Shown here: in pieces, positions 1-10,732 of the stretch
How the letters are laid out: every line of letters starts with the position of its first letter
Numbering within the stretch: position 1 is the stretch's first letter
Source: Pezicula radicicola
Lineage: Eukaryota > Ascomycota > Leotiomycetes > Helotiales > Dermateaceae
DNA length: 64,000 nucleotides
Reading direction: 5' to 3'
Assembly (NCBI GenBank): GCA_003008705.1
Contig: PDUO01000036.1
Coordinates: 133,968 to 197,967 of the forward strand
The notes under the pieces: model-generated
What the model was told of the DNA's origin: nothing
What the model saw: only the letters and a program-made list of their open reading frames with translations
Database searches by the model: none
Made by a program: the position numbers and the translations under genes

Positions 1-1178
1 TCGCAATCTGGCAAGGTCTCAACGAAACAAGCTATGAAATCAATAAGCCCGATCCACGTGGCACTTTTACCATTGTGTCCGACACCGTCGAAACTTCAAA
101 GACAGCTCTTACACCCTTTAGGGACGTTTCGGGTACCAAATTTTGGGATTCAGAGGGTGTGAGGCAAACAGAAACACTTGCTTATGCTTATTCTGAGACG
201 CAGAAATGGAAGTTTGGTACTGTGGATGCTTATAAGAACAATATTAGAACGGAAGTGCAGAGGTTATACGGCGGAATAACCAATGAGTTCTTGAATCAAG
301 CTCAAGTTATAGGGAACTTCGGTGTTTCTGCTCAGCAAGCTATTTCTCAAGATCAATCTCCAACGGAAGGAGATCTCTCTCGAGGAGGTGAAGACTTCGA
401 AGCAGAAATCGCTGCAAATGGTACTATACTCATACTTTTGGTTTGAAATTAAAGATCGCTAACAATAAAAAGCTGCAAATCCTGCCCCAATCTCAACTGT
501 TCCAACAACAGCCTCCTCTTTCAGACACTACATAGCCAACATTCGAGCTCATAAACATATACTCGGTCAAACCTACCGCGTTCACTTCTTTCTCGGTGAC
601 TTCGATCATGATCCAAGTACCGTAAGTAAAATCAATTCTCTATTCTCTACCTCCCTCAAGCCTCACTAAACTCCAATTTCCAAATCACATTTCCTTTACT
701 CCCCAAAAAGCTTAGAACTAACATCCACTCTCCATAGTGGCACACCCAAGTTCCCCTAGTCGGAACCTTCGTATCCCTATCCCGCACCCTCGAACCCAAC
801 ACCAACACCAACGAAACCAACGGCAAACCCAAGAAACACTGCAGTAAATGCGCCGAAGACAGCGTCTCCAACCTCTCAATAACAGGCACAGTCCTCCTAA
901 CCTCCTCTCTCCTCTCCGCACTCAAACAAGGAGACCTAGGAAGTCTAGAACTCGAAAACGTGATTCCTTTCTTGACTAATCAGTTACATTGGCGTGTTAC
1001 ACTTGCTGATGGAACTGAGATTCCGGCTGAGGATGTTGGCGGTTTGACTGTTAGTGTTGTTAGCACTGAGGTTACTTTGCCGGCTGGTGGTGGGTTCCCG
1101 GTTTATTCGGGTGTTTATAGGGTTCATCATGAGTGTACTGTTGGGAAATCTGCTGGGTATGGTGGGGAGAGTGCTTAG
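1..1178 (+). CDS. Tyrosinase (polyphenol oxidase), C-terminal part; 5' end outside window
   Basis: Three exons are visible: up to 420, 512-621 and 738-1178, giving about 322 residues to the TAG stop. The first codon read in frame begins at base 3. The start reads AIWQGLN, which matches the end of the catalytic copper domain, followed by LTPFRDVSGTKFWDSEGVR, typical of the segment joining the tyrosinase core to its C-terminal domain. Exons 2 and 3 (HYIANIRAHKHILGQTYRVHFFLGDF, WHTQVPLVGTF) fit the fungal tyrosinase C-terminal domain, which shields the active site until it is removed. Both introns have GT-AG ends and keep the frame. The copper-binding histidines lie upstream of the window. Tyrosinases oxidise mono- and diphenols to quinones, for example in melanin formation. 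The family call is firm; the exact paralogue is not. Confidence 0.85.
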
Positions 1179-1553
1179 TTTTGTTTTGATGTGAGAATAT
1201 TCTAGGTTTATGGTTATCTTCTGATTCTTTAAGACTTAAAAACTTGGAAATTCAAGTTTGTGTATCCTGTTGTATTGTTCTGTAGGTAAAGAATATGAAA
1301 TATAAGCGACATGTGAAGATATGCTGTTCTACCTAGTAGAACTTTTAAGTATTCGTTTATGAAGTAGTGGAGTTATATAGGTTGTACTTAGTTCTTTTGT
1401 AGTCAGCCAGATCACAATGGCTATTGGTATGAATATACCGTTGCGGCGATACATGCATTTTCCTTGTCATGGGTTGCGAAGGATACTCCAACAGAGGATC
1501 TTGTTGGCTCTCTATGATTCATATCTTACCCCGTTTCCATATAGTTGTCCTCA

Positions 1554-2050
1554 TTGAGGAACAAGCTGACTTTGTGTTTTGACCGCCGCCCAACCTGGAT
1601 GAGATATTAGCCTCAAAAAATTGTTATAGTTGTTGCTACAGTTAAGATAAATTTGAGGATTCATGAAGCAGTTTCGGATATACTAAGGCTCATTTGTACG
1701 ATAAATAAAATAACGAAAAAAGCGGTAGCGGATGGCACATTGAAATTGTCCGAAACATGGCAGCAACCAACTACAGGTGAAACATCCGTTGCGAAGGTTA
1801 CTCCAACTAGAGAGAACATTGGCTTACTATGCTCCATGTATTACGCCATCTAAAAATAATAGTGGTGATTGAGGCACGAGAGGATTGGGGGGAAAATGGT
1901 GGATATGCAAAGGATAGGAGGTGGATTCGGGCACGAGGAAGAAAATATTTAGCTAATTGAGGAATAAGCTGACTTTGTGTTCCGACTGCCTAACCTAGCT
2001 AAGATATTAGGCTCAAAAAATTGTTGTAGTTGTTGCCACGGTTAAGATTA
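1554..2050. repeat. Diverged direct repeat (two copies of about 95 bases)
   Basis: Bases 1554-1648 and 1958-2050 align closely. Both start with TTGAGGAA(C/T)AAGCTGACTTTG, pass through GAGATATTAG or AAGATATTAG and CTCAAAAAATTGTT, and end with GTTAAGAT. Many of the differences are C/T or G/A. A weaker match between 1463-1500 and 1785-1815 (GTTGCGAAGG, ACTCCAAC) suggests one larger duplicated unit. Confidence 0.6.
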
Positions 2051-2998
2051 TTGTCATTGTTTCCTAATTATATTTCTTCTAAATTCTGAAGTTGCTAGTT
2101 TAGAATAAGCGGGCCATCTGGATAAATTAGACAGGTGGATTTGGTATAATCTATTTCTGAATCAATGGTGTCTTGCCTGCTGCCTCTACCACATCAAATG
2201 TCCGGCTACGTATGTCTCTTGACATCAATTCTTTGAGAGATATCTATCTTGTCTCCGTAAGAACACTTCAAATCGTAAAGAAGACATTCGAGTCTCATTA
2301 TAATTTTACGCAACTCAACTGATGCAAACTCTACATAGGTGATCTAAAGAGTGATGTGTGGCGTAAATTGCAGACAAGTCTATTACTATAATAATATTAG
2401 CTTTGTACCAATCAATGAAAAAGAGGGGGAGTGGAACTTTCTTGCTATAAGTTTCGGACAGTAAACAGGCCCATGCGTCTTCCTACAGTATCACAAAAGC
2501 TCCTCGATGCAATTGAAGATCTGCTGAAACATTGTAGGAGGTTTTATACATGACTCTCTGGTGGCAAGACGGAACGTAGGAGTAGTTATTATTCTTTTCT
2601 CAACAGAATACTACAAGGTCTACAACCAGCAATCTTATGTGAAGTACAGTACATGACACTATAGAAGTACCTATTAAACTGATTCTTAGTCGTGTTGTTA
2701 GCAGATTCTAGAACCCTAGCAAATAAGCGACCAAATAAACCGAGGCCAAATGGTAAGGTCTACTAAGAGCCTCATCCTCCTTCATTAAGTAGTCGTGAAA
2801 CTAAGTCACTAAATAGCAATTTTAGTCAATGCCCTGAATCACAAGGATTAAACGCAACTCGCAAAGTATCATTCATACTTCATGTGGATAGAACCGGAGC
2901 GAGAACGAAGGTTGAGTTCCTAGATCTATGAATTTTTTGAAGAGTAGTGTTATCTCTGAAATTGTCTTTGCGTCAGGATATTTACTAACCCCCACCAT

Positions 2999-3057
2999 CC
3001 TGGTTTAAACGTTATTTTTAGAGTGTGGCAACAGCAAAAAATAACATTTAAACCAGG
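2999..3057. repeat. Short hairpin (21-base arms)
   Basis: Bases 2999-3019 (CCTGGTTTAAACGTTATTTTT) are the reverse complement of 3037-3057 with one mismatch, around a 17-base loop. It may be the remnant of a very small foldback element. Confidence 0.6.
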
Positions 3058-3573
3058 GGGTGGATAGTAGCGATACTATGGGTAGATCCGGTCGTCCTAA
3101 ATCGGAATTACTTATTAGCTGCCTTATCAATCAATGAAAATAGCAAAACCCAGTATAGTTTCTGTCACCGAAAAGGTTATTCTTATTGTTCTTTGGTTAT
3201 TTGAATTTGGTACTTCCTAATTGCTAATATAGAGTTGATTATGCAGATGTAGTAAAGTTGTAGCATGCTTTGGGTTTAACAGCTCGTGCAAGAATGGTTT
3301 TGAACGGCTCATTCCATATCAGAGCTTGAACCTCATCTGGAACCGCATTATTGGAAGAGTACAAATATTCTTTGCGTGCGGAAGGTCTTTGGTGGCCTAG
3401 ACCGTCACATTAGCTTTTTCTTTGGAGAATGTGTGAGGTGCTCATTTCCTCCTCATAATTCTAGAACTGTCGAAGCTGAGTTTAAACTTTTTCTTGTTCT
3501 AAATAGCTTGCTGATATAAATCTAGGATAAGGTTTTAATGGTAGTGCTGTTGTTAAGCCTTTATGTCAGCTCA

Positions 3574-4081
3574 TACGGAGCTTCCCGCAAAAAGCCGTGA
3601 TAATACAGGCTCCGAAGTCCGTAGCAGCCTGTAACTACAGCGTCCTCTTATAGGCTGGTAGCTATGCTCCTTATAAGGGCTTTGTGGCGCTTAGACGCTA
3701 AAAGTAGGCTGCTGTCCCCTCCCTCGTATATTGGCCATGTGGGCAAGGATTAGACGCTTTGCTCGTCTACAATCGCTTAACGCGTCTCAGAGGCAAATGC
3801 AGGAAGTTTATTAGCTAGAACTACTCTGTTTGATCGATACCTTATTGCACGTCCCTGTGGCCTAAGCGTTGGCCAATATACGAGGGAGGGGATAGGGCCT
3901 TTAAGCGAAACTCCACTACTTAAAGGGTAGGGTAGCTGGTAGGGCAACTACAGTGCTTAATCACTAACGAACATGCCCTATAGGCTATTTAAGCAGTATT
4001 TATAGAGAATCGCCCGCTGTAAGCCCTATGCTATAGGCTTCATAGCCTGTATTATCACGGCTTTTGGCGGGAACCTCCGTA
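3574..4081. mobile_element. Foldback or MITE-like element with nested inverted repeats
   Basis: The outer arms 3574-3610 and 4045-4081 are inverted copies (35 of 37 match), beginning TACGGAG and containing AAAAGCCGTGATAATACAGG. Both ends carry TA, the target used by Tc1/mariner-type elements. Inside lies a second, perfect 23-base inverted pair at 3715-3737 and 3870-3892 (core CGTATATTGGCCA). No transposase reading frame is present, so this is non-autonomous or a remnant. Two insertions, one inside the other, would explain it. Confidence 0.65.
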
Positions 4082-6234
4082 CAGTAGGAAGATTTGTCGC
4101 CACACTGACCTATACGCACGTGACTCACATGGAAGCGAAGTACAAATAGGGGGGAGGTTCGCGAAAGTAGCGTGCGCAATAACCAGCCGGCTCCAAGCAT
4201 GAAGTACCGGGATATCAACGAGAACTTTAAAATCACTTCAATAAAACAGCAAAGTCAAAATTTGAATTAGGTTTAAATGTTCAGGTACAGTACCTAGGTA
4301 GAACACATGGTTGATGCAAAATCCGATAGGTCAGAAGAAAGTGCAAAACCTAAAAATCTAATTTAGACGACTATTGCAGGATTCTAGTTTCCGAAGTACC
4401 GAAGAACCGATGGTGCAGAGGAAGAGGATATATACGACAATATTCTTATTAAATAGCCATTTACTAGCGCTTTTGGACTAACGTCTTTACAAGGATTGAA
4501 ATAAGTATCAGGACAGGCGGCTTCTCTGTTGGGAAAGAATCACGATATTCATGACACAAGTATTGATAGGAAAAAAGAAGCCGGAAGTTCCTTCGAAAAA
4601 GCAGAACATGCCACTAAAATTGATGCGTAGCAACCTCCGGATGGTACAGAACTTATCAATGATAACCTTCGAGACTAACGCACTGCCGATGCTGATCGAA
4701 AGGCTACAGCGGCAAATGAAGCACACCTTGACAAATCAAATGACATTATCACTGCAGTACAGTAGTACAAAAGCCTCGAAGAATGCGGGGAAGATACATT
4801 GTGGCAACCGCAGAATGTTACACGAAGCGATGATTCGCATGGATGCAGGATGTATCAGAATCTACCAGGTACTAGGAAGCGACAATCATTTGATCAGTGA
4901 TCAGTGGAATAGTACAAACACTACAAACCAAAAGAGACCTTAAGTTGCGATTGGCTACATTCTCTAGACTTAAAACGAATATCTTATCGAAATTCAGATC
5001 CGGATCGAACTTACAGGGGAATGTTTGATTGAGTTTGTTTTGCTCTGCATCTTTGGTGACTACAATAACCCAATGAAGTGATGATGTACGAGAGATTCCC
5101 ACGCGTCGTCTCTTTCACCTCACAAACCATGTTTGATCTGCGCTCGCTTAATACGTCCCGGGTTTAGGATCATGCCTTTTTTGAACGTGCACACCGCCAT
5201 AAACTGTCAAACAACCTATCAGGCCGTCCAAAAATGATCATACGGTTTTTCTCCGCAAGACATATGACGGAAATGGCGCTACTCCGCCTACTGATAACGT
5301 TTTCTCGGCAAGCTAGTGTGTTTGAGCTGTCACGGTTCAGGAAGAACCCCTAGATGGACCGGGACAGATGTTCAGAACGAGTTCCGGGGAGTTTAAATGC
5401 ATGCATTACCCATGGCTGTCAGTTGCACATCAAATTGTCAAATTCAAGCTTTGAGGTTTGTTAGGCTCTTGAAAGTTTAAACATCTGTCATCGAGCTTTA
5501 GCGTTGACGGTACTGGTATCTATTTTGATGTGTGCCAGTCGCAAAGTACAGTTCCAATTCTTCGCAAGTTTCTAACTAGAAATGAGTGATAGTAAGACTC
5601 AAATCTGTGCACCTACTTTCTTTTCATTGCTGCGCTATCACTAGAAACCAACGTGCATACGAAGTACGTACGCCACTGAATAAATGAAGCTAACTGCTCA
5701 ACGCACGGAAGTATACTCACCACGTGCAGCTACGAGAACAGCATGTATATATGGGACGTGCACACGGAATATTTGAAACTTCTACCATTATTTCCTACAA
5801 GTGGATACCGTAAGCAAGGTAAGCTAAAGATCTACTCCCGGATAGACACAATAGGCAGAAGTAGGCCGCAGAAACGGTTTCTTCTTCCTCTTGTCACTCA
5901 CCATCCATGTTATCCGATCCGCGTGCACTGACTTAACATGCTGCTTGATGTTGCGAAAGTGTGCAAAAAAGATCTCCCATACTAGATCGAACAAGACTAC
6001 GCCGAAAGTATAAAAGTATATTTTGCGATGACTATTGAGGGTTTTACGATACCGGGAATCTTTGGGAACCCCACTTGCCTCCTTGTGGAGTGTGTGCCAG
6101 CATTCAATACAAGAGGTCATCTTATTCCTACACCTCAGATCTCCCTTCCCAGATCTTGTCCTTCTCGCTCCCCTTCGTCATTTCTGTTGGAATACTGCAG
6201 CTTACTTCCTGAAGTGCGCGCTCTCGTTTTGGAA
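4082..6234. other. Intergenic stretch without supported genes
   Basis: The longest open frames (4551-4943, and the first part of 6028-6456) lack recognisable motifs or are a 5' extension of the next gene. I see no clear repeat or RNA gene here. Confidence 0.4.
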
Positions 6235-7782
6235 ATGCTGCTTCCACCATTAAGTGTGATAGCTTCCTGGCCACCTGCGAATTATGTGAATCCTGAAAGT
6301 CATGGTCCGGAAGGCACGATAGTAAGCCTTGCTTTATATCCGTTGGTATTCATTGCGGTGGCTTTACGTATCTACACTCGATGTAGAGTATCACATAGTT
6401 TTGGTCTGGATGATATACTGATCCTCTTTGCCCTGGTAATTACTTCTCATACTTAAGCTACACTGAAGTACCTATTTACTAACGATAAAATAGGTACCTA
6501 CTACTGGATTCATGATACTCAGTCTATTGGCGCAGTATAAACTTGGCATTAGTCATCATGTATGGGATCTAAAGTTAGATAAGGTGATTGTGGGCATCAA
6601 GTTGGAGATTATTTCCGAGGTCTTCTTCGCACTTGCTACGACCTCGACACGTCTATCGATGTTAGCATTGGTCAGAAGACTCATCTCCTCAACATCAAGC
6701 GACCAAACGAGGAAATACTTTAATGCGGCTATGATTCTCATTTTCGTACAAGGAATTATTTTCTGCATCATTGTCATTTTTCAATGCAGGTATGCTATTT
6801 TGAGTCTCATTTAACAACAGTTTTCTAATCCAAAAACCCCAAATAGACCTCCGCAAGATACCTGGAAACTGAGTTTCACACCCCAACCAAACTGTATAAA
6901 CCGAGTAGCCAACCTACTCGCAGCCGGAATCCTCAACACAATAGCAGATTTCATAGTAGTCGGATTCCCAATCCCAACAGTCAGCCGACTACAACTCCGC
7001 TCCCGACAACGAATTATAGTAACCGCACTCTTCGCAGGAGGATTTCTGATTTGTTGTGCCGGCATCACGAGGACCATTTTTACGTATCGGTTTTCGGTTT
7101 CCTTTGATCCTACTTGGGATGCTTATCCTGTTTGGATTACTAGTTCTATTGAGTTATATCTTGGGATTGTGAGTCATTGGCGGTCTTTGAAACTGTTAAG
7201 GGTTATGCTAACGAGAAAGTTTAGATTTGTACTTCTCTTCCACCAACTAGACCGTTCTTCGCACGTTATATCCCCGCTCTACTCGGAAACAGCTCATCCT
7301 CACCTAGTCCCTCGAAGTTTTCAGACCCATACGCAACTCCAAAAGCAAAAGTTTTTTCAGGAGAATATAGAAATAGATCGAAAGAAATAAACCAACCAGC
7401 GCTCGATACAAAACCGTCATTCCAAGACTTCAAAAGTCCTCAATCTCCAAAGTATTCAAGAGAGAATGATTACGATTCTTCGAATGAATTAGCAAGTCCC
7501 GTTAGTATAAGTCAATATCCACTAGTATTAGCTAGTCCTGTTTCAGAAACCTCAACGAAAGGAGGATTTCTTATAAATAAGAAATTACCTAGTCTTCCTT
7601 TTAACTCATCGAATAAAAAGGAGTCTTCGATACCTGGAAGAGCTGAAGCTAAAGCGGATGAAAGTTATAATGTGAAGGTAGTAACGAGGCCTCGGTCTGA
7701 TGGTTTCTTTAATGGGAGGAGTTTAACGAGGGTAGAGTCTGATAAGGAATTTTTACGTCCGAAGGGATTTCTTGAGTCTTGA
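6235..7782 (+). CDS. Seven-helix integral membrane protein, fungal rhodopsin-like (SAT4/PTH11-type) family
   Basis: Exons 6235-6435, 6494-6789, 6847-7168 and 7225-7782 give 458 residues. All junctions are GT-AG and preserve frame; intron 1 has a CTAAC branch site just before its acceptor. The start is the Met opening MLLPPLSVIASWPPANYV, where family members normally begin. The core contains LYPLVFIAVALRIYTRCRV, a conserved GLDD motif after it, and FQCRPPQDTW across exons 2-3, all typical of the fungal membrane domain found in SAT4-like proteins and PTH11-type receptors. There are about seven hydrophobic helices up to residue 280. The remaining tail of about 170 residues is Ser/Lys-rich and probably cytosolic. 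No CFEM domain precedes the helices. Ligand and function are unknown. Confidence 0.85.
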
Positions 7783-8037
7783 TGAGTAATGATATAATGA
7801 ATAGAAATGAATAGAAATGAATTAAATTACTTCTTTAGAAGAAATAGCGTTATACTGTTGTACGGAATACTCTAATATACACCTTAATGAAAAGAAAATA
7901 TCAATCTTCGTCTTTTCTTCCAGTTCCGGAATGGCCTTGTTTATTTTTAGTCCCGTCGTCCATGACTATTCGGATGTTAAGTTTTTGGTCGTATATTTTG
8001 AAACAAGCAATTTCTAGCCAACAAAACAGTTTCATTA
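7783..8037. other. AT-rich spacer downstream of the seven-helix gene
   Basis: Nothing beyond AT-rich 3' flank was recognised. Confidence 0.4.
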
Positions 8038-8438
8038 GAGGGTTTTAGTTGATATTTTTTATATGTAGAGCGGCCCGTATCTTCCCTAATTAGGCTTAAG
8101 GGATGCACAACTTTTATAATTTATGCATTATTCTACTTCTTATATATAGGCAAGCTATACATAATATAGAGGAACCTAAATTTTTGGCATATAGAAGTAG
8201 AGGAGCCGGGCCTTAAAGTGCCCTGTAATATAAACTTATACTATAGTGTATATTAAGCAGAAAAATATTATATAGCTTAGCGAGGTAGTTAGACTTTCTA
8301 ATTAGCCTACTTAAGGACGTGCTCTAAGTCCAACATTATTCGGATATCTTTTTTCTGTAGACCCATGCCTCCTGTAGGGTATACTTCTTTCGTTAAGCGA
8401 GCTGAGTCTACATATTTAGAATATCAACTGAAACCCTC
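8038..8438. mobile_element. MITE with 31-base terminal inverted repeats and TA duplication
   Basis: Bases 8038-8068 and 8408-8438 are inverted copies with 27 of 31 positions matching (both ends start GAGGGTTT). The element is flanked by TA at 8036-8037 and 8439-8440, as expected of Tc1/mariner-type insertion. The interior is AT-rich and has no open frame. Confidence 0.7.
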
Positions 8439-8442
8439 TATT

Positions 8443-8522
8443 ACCTGGCTGGCACCTTTTTTAGGGGTCATCGCGTAGGCCTTTTAAGCCCAAGGTTGAG
8501 AGTTCGAGCCTCTCGTCGGGCG
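8443..8522 (+). tRNA. tRNA-Lys(UUU)-like sequence with an abnormal D-arm; possible pseudogene
   Basis: The 3' part is well formed. The T-arm has a 5-base-pair stem (8498-8502 with 8510-8514) around TTCGAGC, the B-box core. The anticodon loop is CTTTTAA (8481-8487) with anticodon TTT at 8483-8485, closed by GGC/GCC. The acceptor 3' strand GTCGGGC (8515-8521) pairs only imperfectly with ACCTGGC at 8443-8449 (one mismatch, two wobbles). The D-arm lacks the usual AGTxGGTA loop and is about 7 bases too long. A T-rich run follows. It begins right after the MITE end, so it may be a tRNA gene damaged by, or carried with, that insertion, or the head of a tRNA-derived SINE. Confidence 0.45.
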
Positions 8523-9390
8523 TGTTAATATTTTATTTATTTATATATATATTTTCCTTTTCAGTTTACGAATTTTCTTTTAATTTTCTTTGTTTTTCCC
8601 CTCTTTTTTTCAATGGCTACTCTTGCTCCTCTAGCGAACAGGTTAAAAACCGGACAGTTTTCGCTTATCAAGGAACACTAAAATCACTCCCCTACGTAAA
8701 GTTATCTTGTAACTTGACCGGAGCCGGGAGTAGTAAAGGAACTTTAACATGGGTCTTAGTAGATAGAAGCACATGTCTCGTTTTTCTCATTTTTGTACTT
8801 GTTACATTTATAGTCTATTTATAACTAAATTTGAAGCTTGGAGGTAGCTGCATTGACTCCCTTGGCTTGTTGGCATGTTCTTTGCAGAATAGGAGGCCTT
8901 CCCATCGAGGTTTCTAGCAAGCCTTGCCGATCAAGGTTCGCAACCTGATACAATACCAGTAACAATCTTCCTTCAGGGCTGATATCCTATCATGAAGAAT
9001 ATCTAAGCAGTTCTGTCAGTGTTTAGAGAGCAAGCTTTTAAGGTAATTATGGCATCTCCGGAATGAACAATTATCCTTATGAAATTGCCAGTCTTCTGGA
9101 GGAACATTCATGCGGCAATGACCGCATAGCTTGGATGCATAGTCATCCTTTGAGTCCCAGTCCTGCCGGGGAATCCTCTTGAAGCAACGGCTGCATATCT
9201 GGATGTGAAGTTGAAGGATTGTTTAAAGATTGACTGATTGGTATCCAATTGGAAGTGAGACTTTCCGTATACGCTATATTACCCCTCTAGAAGATCCTGT
9301 TCATTCAGAGAATTTATGAGATATACCTCCATAGTATATGATTATTGTGGTGGTTGTAGTAGAGCCATGGTGTGGTGTACGAAGGTGGCC
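8523..9390. other. Intergenic stretch upstream of PRE2
   Basis: The reading frame at 8522-8824 is AT-rich and hydrophobic only by composition. No supported gene was seen. Confidence 0.4.
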
Positions 9391-9493
9391 AAGTTATTGC
9401 ACACCGCTTTCGCATTGGTTCGCTAACATGCACTGAAAAAGGGCTAGTAGCATAATTTTGCTGGGCCGAAAAGAAGGCGGTGTGCAATAACTT
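9391..9493. repeat. 103-base segment with perfect 17-base inverted ends
   Basis: AAGTTATTGCACACCGC at 9391-9407 recurs exactly as its reverse complement at 9477-9493. The ends lie about 225 bases before the PRE2 start codon. It may be a small MITE or a promoter-proximal hairpin. Confidence 0.65.
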
Positions 9494-9657
9494 CCCCCTG
9501 GCGCCTTGGTAAAACGGGTTGTCGGTGCCAAAATTTTTCCATTCCGATCCGTGCCTGAGACCTGAACGCGACGCGGGAGCTTGCCTGGAGCTCCAACACC
9601 TCCGGAATGACAACATCGAATTCTTGACTCCATCTCAACAACTCCCCATCTCAGCAA

Positions 9658-9668
9658 CCCCCCCCCCC
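9658..9668 (+). repeat. C11 homopolymer in the PRE2 5' region
   Basis: A run of 11 C lies about 50 bases before the PRE2 ATG, within a C/T/A-rich leader. It is prone to length error in sequencing. Confidence 0.6.
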
Positions 9669-9716
9669 TTCACCACAACTGTCTTACTACCCAAACTTGA
9701 AATCAGTTGACTTGCA

Positions 9717-10732
9717 ATGGACGCTCTCGTAGCGCAGTACAGCCGCCCGATCTCCCAGTCTGAAGCTACTGAGGACCTGGACCAGCTGCTACAAGATGAG
9801 ACGACGACCTTGAACTTGAAGTTTGCGCTTCCTCCGATAGCACAGGTATCTGCGATGCTTCCTAATGCTTCAAAGAAGCTCTAGCTAACATTCTATAGCC
9901 CGAATCTTGGCTTCGCGCGATGACAGATGACCATTCCAATCCAAATGTTCCCATCAAGTTGGCTCATGGAACGACCACTCTTGCCTTCAGATTTCAGGGC
10001 GGCATCATCGTCTGTACCGATTCGAGAGCGACGGCTGGAAACTGGATTGCAAGTCAGACGGTCAAGAAGGTCATTGAAATAAACAGCTGCTTACTGGGAA
10101 CAATGGCTGGCGGAGCTGCTGACTGCCAATACTGGCTTGCTTATCTCGGTATGCAATGTCGCCTTCACGAGCTCCGACATAAGCGCCGCATTACTGTCGC
10201 CGCAGCATCAAAGATCCTCGCAAATCTCACTTACTCTTATAAGGGCATGGGACTCAGCATGGTACGAGTGCCATTCCTATTCAATCTGTGAAGCTTCTAA
10301 CCTCTATTTTTTCCAGGGCACAATGTGCGCAGGAGTCACTCCAAGTGAAGGTCCTGCCTTATATTACATCGATAGCGATGGTACAAGACTGAGTGGGAAC
10401 CTGTTCTGCGTTGGCAGTGGTCAAACATTCGCCTATGGTGTTCTTGATGCGGAATACCACTACGATCTTACAACAGAAGAAGCCCTTGAATTAGGACGTC
10501 GTTCAATTATTGCTGTAAGTAAACCCAGAAGCAAAGCCATTCTCAGCCTTGACTAATCTTACCTCTGCTTTAGGCGATGCACCGAGACGCCTACTCTGGC
10601 GGTTCTGTCAACTTATACCATGTCAAGGAAGATGGATGGGTCAAGCACGGTTTTAACGACATGAACCCTACATTTTGGGACATCAAGTTGAATAAAGGCG
10701 AGTTTTCGAATGTGACAGCAGAGATGGAGTAG
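9717..10732 (+). CDS. PRE2: 20S proteasome subunit beta type-5 (chymotrypsin-like catalytic subunit)
   Basis: Exons 9717-9845, 9899-10261, 10317-10514 and 10574-10732 encode 282 residues, close to the yeast Pre2 length. All three introns are 53-59 bases, GT-AG and phase 0. Residues 64-73 read [10 protein letters not shown]: autocatalytic cleavage after Gly67 exposes Thr68 as the N-terminal nucleophile. In mature numbering the catalytic Asp17 (in CTDSRATAG) and Lys33 (in TVKKV) are present, and Met45, which shapes the S1 pocket, is in GTMAGG. The C-terminal half contains [12 protein letters not shown] and [15 protein letters not shown], both diagnostic of this subunit. It acts in the inner beta rings of the 20S core, cutting after hydrophobic residues. 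The propeptide of 67 residues is of normal size. It stands alone, with a hairpin element in its upstream region. Confidence 0.97.

Larger units (their letters stand above)
1179..3573. other. Gene-poor, AT-rich stretch
   Basis: No convincing coding exon was found. It contains a pair of diverged direct repeats (about 1463-1660 and 1785-2050) and a short hairpin (2999-3057), listed separately. Confidence 0.5.

Noticed and set aside
4551..4943. 130-codon plus-strand frame
   Set aside because: Lys/Met/Gln-rich without motifs, in AT-rich non-genic sequence; consistent with chance.
9385..9394. GGTGGCCAAG, similar to the yeast proteasome-associated control element GGTGGCAAA, upstream of PRE2
   Set aside because: One base inserted relative to the element, a single occurrence 320 bases from the ATG, partly inside the inverted repeat; too weak to claim.
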